A stretch of DNA of 64,000 nt, taken from assembly GCA_910578735.1 (NCBI GenBank), contig CAJTSQ010000008.1, forward strand, positions 12,928 through 76,927, given 5' to 3'. Below the pieces are notes generated by a model that was given only the letters and a program-made list of their open reading frames with translations, did not search any database and had not been told where the DNA came from. Position numbers and translations under genes: made by a program. Positions 58,626-64,000 of this stretch are shown here, one piece after another. Origin of the DNA: an uncultured Oscillospiraceae bacterium. GTDB taxonomy: Bacteria; Bacillota; Clostridia; Oscillospirales; Oscillospiraceae. Positions within the stretch are counted from its first letter, which is position 1; every line of letters starts with the position of its first letter.

Positions 58626-58988
58626 ATGGCAAATTTTAAAAAGGTAAGCGTCGAGACAGGCGCAAGAGTGGAACTGCACGATCTCCTTTCCCTCACCGGC
58701 GCGGAGATCAGTGTCAACAGCCTGCCCGCTGGGGCCGGTGTGCCCTTCGTCCACTCCCACAAACAAAACGAGGAGATTTATGGGGTGCTGGCCGGAAGGG
58801 GCCGGGCCGTCATTGACGGAGAGACGGTGGAGCTGTCCGCCGGCGATTGGGTTCGGGTGTCTCCGGCGGCGAAGCGGCAGTTTTCGGCGGCGGCTGATTC
58901 CGGCATCAGCTTCATCTGCGTCCAGGTCAGGGAGAATTCCCTGGAGGGCTACACAATGGACGACGCGGTGGTGGAGGAGCAGGGTTAA
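58626..58988 (+). CDS. Cupin-domain protein
   Basis: 120 residues, single cupin: motif 1 G-x5-HSHxxxxEEIYGVLxG (PFVHSHKQNEEIYGVLAG) and motif 2 GDWVRVSPAAKRQF (the second histidine is replaced by Lys/Arg, so the metal site may be incomplete). ATG after TGGAGGTAATACC. Controlled by the Rrf2 pair upstream. Function unknown. Confidence 0.87.
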   Translation: MANFKKVSVETGARVELHDLLSLTGAEISVNSLPAGAGVPFVHSHKQNEEIYGVLAGRGRAVIDGETVELSAGDWVRVSPAAKRQFSAAADSGISFICVQVRENSLEGYTMDDAVVEEQG

Positions 58989-59010
58989 AAGAGAAGACAT
59001 CTGACACATA

Positions 59011-59056
59011 AACCGCCCCTTTTATGGCACACTAAGCCAAAAGGGGGCGGTTTTTT
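59011..59056 (+). terminator. Terminator whose 3' arm overlaps the next gene's start
   Basis: AACCGCCCCTTTT (59011-59023) pairs with AAAAGGGGGCGGTT (59039-59052), followed by T6 (59051-59056). The AAAAGGGGGCGG arm is also the only Shine-Dalgarno-like sequence for the TTG start at 59055. Confidence 0.85.
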
Positions 59057-59408
59057 GCGGGCGAAATGGAGATATGCCATTGCCGGAGGGCTGGCGGGGG
59101 TGGCCAACGGCTTTTTTGGCGGCGGCGGCGGCTCGGTATTTGTACCTCTGCTGACGGGCTACTGCAAGCTGGACCAGCGCAAGGCCTTCGCCACGTCGGT
59201 GGCGGTGATTCTGCCCCTGTGCGCCCTGTCTGTGGCGGTCTACCTATTCCGGGGCGGGCTGGATGTGATGGCGGCCCTGCCCTACCTGATCGGCGGGACG
59301 GTGGGCGGCTGGGCCGGCGGGAAGTGGTTCAAGGGTGTAAAAATGCCCTGGCTCAAGCGGGCCTTCGGCCTGCTGCTGATCTATGGAGGGGTGAGGAGTT
59401 TCCTATGA
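59055..59408 (+). CDS. TSUP (TauE/SafE) family transporter, N-terminal half
   Basis: 117 residues with about four membrane helices. AGGLAGVANGFFGGGGGSVFVPLL is the TSUP half-repeat motif. Standard TSUP proteins carry two such halves in about 250 residues; here the halves are separate genes. Start is TTG inside the terminator T-tract; no other initiator lies before the conserved motif. Overlaps the next gene by 4 bp (ATGA). Exports sulfite/organosulfonates or similar anions in better-known members. Confidence 0.8.
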   Translation: MRAKWRYAIAGGLAGVANGFFGGGGGSVFVPLLTGYCKLDQRKAFATSVAVILPLCALSVAVYLFRGGLDVMAALPYLIGGTVGGWAGGKWFKGVKMPWLKRAFGLLLIYGGVRSFL

Positions 59409-59770
59409 AGGACTGGATTCTGCCGCTGATTGTGGGGGCGGCCACAGGGGTGCTGTCCGGCTTCGGCGTGGGGGGCGGCACCCTGCTGCTGGTCTATATG
59501 ACCGCCTTCGCCGGAGTGGAGCAGCGTTTGGCCCAGGGGATCAACCTGCTGTATTTTCTCCCCGCCGGGCTGATGGCCCTGCCCGCCCATGTAAAGAACG
59601 GCTATATCGAAAAGCCGGTGCTCCTCCCCGCCATCGGAGCGGGACTGGCCTGCGCCGCCCTGGCCGCCTGGGCGGCCACCGCTGTGGATGTGTCCCTGCT
59701 GAAAAAGTGCTTCGGCGGGTTTCTCATTGCTGTGGGGCTGATGGAGCTGTTTGGAAGGGTAAAAGAGTAG
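59405..59770 (+). CDS. TSUP family transporter, C-terminal half
   Basis: 121 residues, about four membrane helices with LIVGAATGVLSGFGVGGGTLLLVYMT. Partner of the preceding gene, coupled through ATGA. The pair probably assembles as a heterodimer equivalent to a full TSUP protein. A stable hairpin follows. Confidence 0.85.
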   Translation: MKDWILPLIVGAATGVLSGFGVGGGTLLLVYMTAFAGVEQRLAQGINLLYFLPAGLMALPAHVKNGYIEKPVLLPAIGAGLACAALAAWAATAVDVSLLKKCFGGFLIAVGLMELFGRVKE

Positions 59771-59794
59771 GGCAGCCCGGCTTGGGCTGCCCTG
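59769..59794. terminator. Terminator between convergent TSUP and AGCS genes
   Basis: AGGGCAGCCC-GGCTT-GGGCTGCCCT, a 10-bp perfect stem with a short loop. Confidence 0.75.
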
Positions 59795-59826
59795 TGCGGG
59801 GGAACGCTTCCAGATCAAATGTAGAA

Positions 59827-61272
59827 TCAGTTCCAGAAATCGGTCTTTTCCTTCAGGCCGATGGAAGCTGCCTTGAAGGCGGGATCCTTGCCGGCGGCCC
59901 GCTGATCGGTGTAGTCCTTCAGGGCCTTCATGGCGGTGCCGCCCAGGATCACGATAACGGGCAGGTTGATAATGGCCATAAAGCCCATAAGCACATCGGC
60001 GATGTTCCAAACCAGGCCGAACTCCAGCTGCGCGCCCACGAACACCAGCAGGACGGCGATGATGTTGAAGATGGTCTTGCCGGTTTTGCCCACCTTGCGG
60101 CCGGCGATGTAGTTCATGCAGCCCTCGCAGTAATACAGGTTGCCCAGCAGGGTGGTGAAGGCGAAGAGCAGCAGGGCGAAGGTGATGAAGTAGGGGCCCA
60201 CGCTGCCAAAGGTGTCAGCCAGGGCGGCCTGGACAAAGGGGGCGCCCTTCAGTTCCTCGGAGGGGACGATGCCGGTGGACAGGGCCATGAGGGCGGTGGC
60301 GGTACAGATGAGGATGGTGTCAATGAACACGGACAGCATCTGGACCAGGCCCTGCTTCACGGGGTGGGACACGTCGGCCGCGGCGGCGGCGTTGGGGGCG
60401 GAGCCGATACCGGCCTCGTTGGAGTACAGGCCGCGCTTGATGCCCTCCATCACACAGGAGCCCATAAAGCCGCTGGAAATGGCCTGGAAGTTAAAGGCCT
60501 CGGAGAGAATTTTGCCCAGGACCATAGGGATGTTTGTGATGTTCAGGATGACCACCACGATGGCTACCAGAATGTAGATGACGCCCATGATAGGCACCAT
60601 CACGCCGGTGACCTTGACGATGCGCTTGCCGCCGCCAAAGGCGCAGATGCCCACCAGAACAGCCAGAATGGCGGCGCCCACCAGGGCGACCACACTGAAC
60701 TTTTTGCCGAACAGGACGATAGAACCGGCGGCCTCATAGAAGGAGTAGCTGGTGAAGCTGTCCATCAGGTTGAAGGAGCAGACCATGTTAAAGCCGCCGG
60801 CGTAGGTGGCGATGAGGATGACGGCGAAGATGATGCCCAACCCCCGGCTGTGAAGGGCGGCCTCGATGTAGTAAGATGGGCCGCCGTAACTGCCGCCCTG
60901 GGGGTCTTTTTTCTTATAAATCTGGGCCAGGGTGCTCTCCACAAAGGCGGAGGCCCCGCCCACAATGGCGATCAGCCACATCCAGAACACCGCGCCGTAG
61001 CCGCCCCCGGCGATGGCGGTGGCTACGCCCACGATATTGCCGGTGCCCACGCGGCTGGCGGTGGACACCATCAGGGCCTGGAAGGCGGAGACGGAGTTTT
61101 TGTCCTTGGGTTTTTCACCTACCACCCGGACTGATTCAGGAAGCAGCCTCAGCTGGAGCAGCCTGCCTCGGAAGGTAAAATACAGGCCCACAGCCAGCAG
61201 CATGATAATCAGGATATAGCTGTACATGTAGCCGCTGATTGTGTCGATCAGGTTAGAAAATGCCTCATACAT
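59827..61272 (-). CDS. Alanine/glycine:cation symporter family (GlnT-like)
   Basis: 481 residues, about eleven membrane helices. AGCS motifs: FQALMVSTASRVGTGNIVGVATAIAGGGYGAVFWMW, and GLYSNEAGIGSAPNAAAAADVSHPVKQG. Sodium- or proton-coupled amino-acid uptake. Next to a glutaminase gene on the same strand, as in B. subtilis glsA-glnT, so glutamine is the favoured substrate. RBS GAGAGAGGG. Confidence 0.92.
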   Translation of the reverse strand: MYEAFSNLIDTISGYMYSYILIIMLLAVGLYFTFRGRLLQLRLLPESVRVVGEKPKDKNSVSAFQALMVSTASRVGTGNIVGVATAIAGGGYGAVFWMWLIAIVGGASAFVESTLAQIYKKKDPQGGSYGGPSYYIEAALHSRGLGIIFAVILIATYAGGFNMVCSFNLMDSFTSYSFYEAAGSIVLFGKKFSVVALVGAAILAVLVGICAFGGGKRIVKVTGVMVPIMGVIYILVAIVVVILNITNIPMVLGKILSEAFNFQAISSGFMGSCVMEGIKRGLYSNEAGIGSAPNAAAAADVSHPVKQGLVQMLSVFIDTILICTATALMALSTGIVPSEELKGAPFVQAALADTFGSVGPYFITFALLLFAFTTLLGNLYYCEGCMNYIAGRKVGKTGKTIFNIIAVLLVFVGAQLEFGLVWNIADVLMGFMAIINLPVIVILGGTAMKALKDYTDQRAAGKDPAFKAASIGLKEKTDFWN

Positions 61273-61325
61273 AACAATTCCCTCTCTCTTTATAAATGTA
61301 GCTCGTTTCCCTTGGACAGATTACT

Positions 61326-62246
61326 TTACCGAATGCAGCGGTCAATGATGTGGAGCTTTTCCGTGCGGGAGATGTACTTTAAAATCTGCTGTCCTGCGAT
61401 GCTGTTGCCTTTTTCGTCCAGGCTGGGGCCGTAGACCCCAATGCCCATCTCACCCGGGACTACCGACAGGATGCCGCCTCCCACGCCGCTCTTGCTGGGA
61501 AGCCCCACACGCACAGCAAATTCGCCGCTGCCGTCGTACATGCCGCAGGTCAGCATGATGGTCACAACTGTGCGCACCACCTCCTCTTGTAAAAATCTGC
61601 GTCCCGTGGCGGGGTGGACGCCGCCGTTGGCCAGCAGCAGCCCCAGGGAGGCCAGGTTGTCTGCGTTTACGCTCAGGGAACATAATTGGGTATAGAGCTT
61701 CAATAATTCCTCCACATCCCCAGTGATTACCCCTTTGCTCTGGAGCAGATAGGCCAGGGAATGGTTGCGGGCGCTGTGGGACCATTCGGACTGAAATACC
61801 ACCTCATCCAAGGTAATGCTGTTGTCCGAGCACAGGCTCCGGGCCGCCGCCAGCATCCCCTCCAGACCCAGGGGGAGCAGAAGATCAACAACGGCAATGG
61901 CCCCCGAGTTGACCAGGGGGTTGAAGGGGATGTCCTCGGTGTCTGAGATGCGGGACATGGCGTTGAATGCGGCGCCGGAGGGCTCCATCTTGGCCTTGTG
62001 AAACACTGCGTCGAAGCCGAAGTGCTCCAGGGCGATAGCCAGGTTGATAACCTTGGAGATACTTTGGATGGTAAAGCGCCGGTCACATTGGCCGCAGTGT
62101 AACTGCTGCCCGTCGATGGTATGTACGCTGATTCCCAGGTCCCTCCAGTCCGCCTTGCTCAACTCAGGGATGTAACTGGCGACCTTCCCCCTTTCCGCAT
62201 AAGGCCGGCCAAATTCCAGGGCCTGGTACAAAAGAGCTTCGTCCAT
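61326..62246 (-). CDS. glsA: Glutaminase
   Basis: 306 residues, the usual length. Serine-dependent active site S62-x2-K65 (TIQSISKVINLA) and VNSGAIAVVDLLLP, the expected GlsA core. Hydrolyses glutamine to glutamate and ammonia. Paired with AGCS 53 bp downstream. RBS GGGAGG. ATG start. Confidence 0.94.
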   Translation of the reverse strand: MDEALLYQALEFGRPYAERGKVASYIPELSKADWRDLGISVHTIDGQQLHCGQCDRRFTIQSISKVINLAIALEHFGFDAVFHKAKMEPSGAAFNAMSRISDTEDIPFNPLVNSGAIAVVDLLLPLGLEGMLAAARSLCSDNSITLDEVVFQSEWSHSARNHSLAYLLQSKGVITGDVEELLKLYTQLCSLSVNADNLASLGLLLANGGVHPATGRRFLQEEVVRTVVTIMLTCGMYDGSGEFAVRVGLPSKSGVGGGILSVVPGEMGIGVYGPSLDEKGNSIAGQQILKYISRTEKLHIIDRCIR

Positions 62247-62315
62247 ATTGTAGTATCCTCCCTATATATAGTATAAACAGTGTGAGGCAGACAGCGGGGA
62301 ACCTTCGGTACTGCG

Positions 62316-63230
62316 CTAAATCAAGGTAATATCATAAGGTGTGGTCTGGTAGACGTAGTAGTTGAGCCAATTGGTGTAAAACAGCTGTCCGGCGGACCTC
62401 CAGCGAACTACAGGCGGCTGCGCTGGGTCGTTATTGGAGAAATAGTGCCTGGGAATGTCGATGGGCAGCCCCTTGCCCACATCCCGAAAGTACTCCCGGG
62501 CCAGGGTATCCGGATCATATTCCGGGTGTCCTGTAATAAAGAACCGGCGGTTGTCCTCGCTCTTGACGGCAAAGACCCCGGCCTCCTCCGAGACGGCCAG
62601 CATCTCCAGCGCAGGGACCTTGCGAATGTCCTCCTCGCGGTTCTCCGTGTGCCGGGAGTGTGGAATGTAGAACACATCGTCAAACCCCCGAAACAGGGGA
62701 GACTGTTTCTTCAGCGCAACATGGGGAAACACGCCGAAGAGCTTTTGGTCCAGCGAATATTTGGGGATTCCATAGTGATAGTAAAGCCCGGCCTGAGCGC
62801 CCCAGCAGACATGGAGGGTGGAGTGGACATGGGTGGTAGTCCACTCCATAATCTGGCACAGCTCCGGCCAGTAATCCACATCGGCAAAATCATAATTCTC
62901 CACCGGTGCTCCAGTGATAATCATGCCGTCAAACTTTCGGTCCTTGATCTGAGGGAAGGTAGTATAAAAGGAGGAGAGATGGCCGGCATCTGTGTTCTGG
63001 GAGGTGTGGCTGGCCATCTGGAGCAACTCGACCTCTACTTGCAGGGGGGAATTGGAGAGCTTGCGGAGCAGCTGTGTCTCAGTCACGATCTTTGTGGGCA
63101 TCAGGTTGAGGATGAGCAGATTTAGTGGGCGCATATCCTGATGAATTGCCCGGTATTCGGTCATGACAAAAATGTTTTCCCCCTCCAGAGTGGCGCGGGC
63201 CGGCAGGGAGTCGGGGATTTTAATGGGCAT
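62316..63230 (-). CDS. metA: Homoserine O-acetyltransferase (MetA family)
   Basis: 304 residues. Nucleophile C142 (HVCWGAQAG), catalytic H235 and E237 (TGHPEYDP). Residue 111 is Glu ([10 protein letters not shown]), the acetyl-CoA type, whereas E. coli succinyltransferase has Gly. It therefore should make O-acetyl-homoserine in methionine synthesis. Start at 63230 follows AAAGGAGAGG; upstream in-frame ATG at 63305 has no RBS. No SAM riboswitch was recognised upstream. Confidence 0.94.
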   Translation of the reverse strand: MPIKIPDSLPARATLEGENIFVMTEYRAIHQDMRPLNLLILNLMPTKIVTETQLLRKLSNSPLQVEVELLQMASHTSQNTDAGHLSSFYTTFPQIKDRKFDGMIITGAPVENYDFADVDYWPELCQIMEWTTTHVHSTLHVCWGAQAGLYYHYGIPKYSLDQKLFGVFPHVALKKQSPLFRGFDDVFYIPHSRHTENREEDIRKVPALEMLAVSEEAGVFAVKSEDNRRFFITGHPEYDPDTLAREYFRDVGKGLPIDIPRHYFSNNDPAQPPVVRWRSAGQLFYTNWLNYYVYQTTPYDITLI

Positions 63231-63406
63231 TAGATTCCTCTCCTTTGGTGGATTAATCACATTAAGGTTATCACAAGTGGTGTCGTTGTGCAAGAGAAAA
63301 TCCAACGGCTATGTGTATACAGCAGGTGGATACAGGGAGAAAATGGGGTAATTTTGCGGAGAAAAGGGAGGCTTTGGAAAAAAATAAAAAAACTTGAAAA
63401 AGAGTA

Positions 63407-63435
63407 TTGACAGCAGGGGAAGAATGTGGTATTAT
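63407..63435 (+). promoter_or_regulatory. rrn promoter P1
   Basis: TTGACA, 17-bp spacer, TATTAT. Confidence 0.8.
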
Positions 63436-63521
63436 GTCAAAGCTGTCCGCGAGGACAGAATGTTGTACCACAACAGACCGGCGCAAGGACAAAAAAACTT
63501 TGAAAAAGTCGAAAAAAGTTC

Positions 63522-63550
63522 TTGACAAAGGAAAGACGATGTGATACAAT
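63522..63550 (+). promoter_or_regulatory. rrn promoter P2
   Basis: TTGACA, 17-bp spacer, TACAAT. Confidence 0.85.
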
Positions 63551-63634
63551 AAAGGCCCGCTAAAAGAGCGGCGCACACCACAATGCAGATGAGTGAGAGA
63601 ACGAAAAAAGTTCGAAAAAACTTGAAAAAAGTTC

Positions 63635-63663
63635 TTGACAAAGGCTGACAGATGTGGTAAGAT
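63635..63663 (+). promoter_or_regulatory. rrn promoter P3
   Basis: TTGACA, 17-bp spacer, TAAGAT. Confidence 0.85.
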
Positions 63664-63746
63664 AAAAAACCGTTGCAACAGCAACAGCCGCCTTGAGAGC
63701 TACGAATGAGAGAGCGAAAAAAGTTTAAAAAACTTGAAAAAAGTTC

Positions 63747-63775
63747 TTGACAAAAGCTTGAGAGCGTGGTAAGAT
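63747..63775 (+). promoter_or_regulatory. rrn promoter P4
   Basis: TTGACA, 17-bp spacer, TAAGAT, the last before 16S. Confidence 0.85.
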
Positions 63776-63967
63776 CAAAGCCCGCCGCTGAGGCGAGCGG
63801 CGTGCACCTTGTAAATTAAACAACGTGACAAACACGAAGCACCAGAAGGATTGGTTGTTTCAAAGAGTTTCGAAAGAAGCTTGTTTGGACAACGTCAAAA
63901 TTTCTTTGAAGCTAAGGTTTTAGTTTCAATAAGATTGATTTAAGCAGCTTGGCTGTTTAGATACCAT

Positions 63968-64000
63968 TTTATTGAGAGTTTGATCCTGGCTCAGGATGAA
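63968..64000 (+). rRNA. rrs: 16S ribosomal RNA, 5' end (partial)
   Basis: TTTATTGAGAGTTTGATCC, then TGGCTCAG, the universal 16S start (27F primer region at 63975). Position 1 is estimated at 63968 by alignment to E. coli numbering. The gene continues beyond the window. Confidence 0.97.

Larger units (their letters stand above)
63306..63967 (+). other. rRNA operon upstream region and leader
   Basis: Noncoding AT-rich segment. It holds four tandem promoters (listed separately) about 113 bp apart, each preceded by A-tract rich UP-like sequence with recurring AAAAAACTTGAAAAAAGTT. A leader of about 190 nt (63776-63967) precedes 16S, with no ORF. Apparent ORFs on the reverse strand are low complexity. 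Confidence 0.8.

Noticed and set aside
59707..61134. 475-residue forward ORF opposite the AGCS gene
   Set aside because: Composition and lack of motifs show it is a shadow; AGCS motifs are on the other strand.
63271..63684. 137-residue reverse ORF in the rRNA leader
   Set aside because: Phe/Leu-rich frame arising from A-tracts in repeated promoters.
63400..63780. Replication origin or iteron array
   Set aside because: Each unit contains a full promoter and they lead straight into 16S; no DnaA box pattern was seen.

Overview
The window is visibly GC-rich DNA with Firmicutes-type gene content: a B. subtilis/Clostridium-style fla/che order, FliW-CsrA, FliY, CheC/CheD/CheV, CsoR, DUF378 and AGCS-glutaminase. 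Starts are often TTG or GTG behind strong AGGAGG sites. This suggests a motile Clostridia, probably Oscillospiraceae (Oscillibacter/Flavonifractor/Intestinimonas-like). That placement is inference. The 16S gene that would settle it begins only at the last 33 bases.

Layout. 1-6.1 kb: end of uvrA, a small DUF6809-like gene divergent from an XRE regulator, a small-multidrug-export-type membrane protein, recD2, a HAD phosphatase, cdd and a DUF378 membrane protein, with two repeat types between them. 6.1-46.1 kb: one large flagellar/chemotaxis island. It runs flgM-flgN-flgK-flgL-DUF6470-fliW-csrA, then flgB-flgC-fliE-fliF-fliG-fliH-fliI-fliJ-unknown-fliK-flgD-TIGR02530-flgE-flbD-motA-motB-fliM-fliY-cheY-fliO-fliP-fliQ-fliR-flhB-flhA-fliA-flgF-like-flgG-cheC-cheD-cheV-(EAL/HDOD). 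A reverse-strand parA-comFB pair follows, then fliD-fliS-fliT-like. 46.1-53.4 kb: a C39-like peptidase, a lone FtsE-like ATPase, a chemoreceptor, an FtsA-like ATPase with its neighbour, and a 51-residue YjfB-type motility protein. 53.4-63.2 kb: a GNAT protein, a copper cassette (copA with an embedded copZ, then csoR), a small HTH gene, an Rrf2-cupin pair, a split TSUP transporter, and reverse-strand metA-glsA-AGCS. 63.3-64.0 kb: four tandem rRNA promoters leading into 16S.

How the genes work together. The island encodes the export gate and ATPase, MS- and C-ring, rod, hook, cap, stator, export chaperones, the FlgM/FliA checkpoint and FliW/CsrA. Signalling proteins present are CheY, CheC, CheD, CheV, FliY and one receptor. 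No flagellin, fliL, flhF/flhG, cheA, cheW, cheR or cheB is in this window. Sigma28-like sites precede flgM, fliD and yjfB. The most unusual signal is the parA-comFB pair. Its ComFB protein carries, inside a Pro/Ala linker, a peptide closely resembling the CheY-binding motif of FliM and FliY, which suggests a link between nucleotide signalling or positioning and the switch/chemotaxis machinery. Four axial proteins (FlgK, FlgL, FlgE, FliD) carry extra segments of different codon style.
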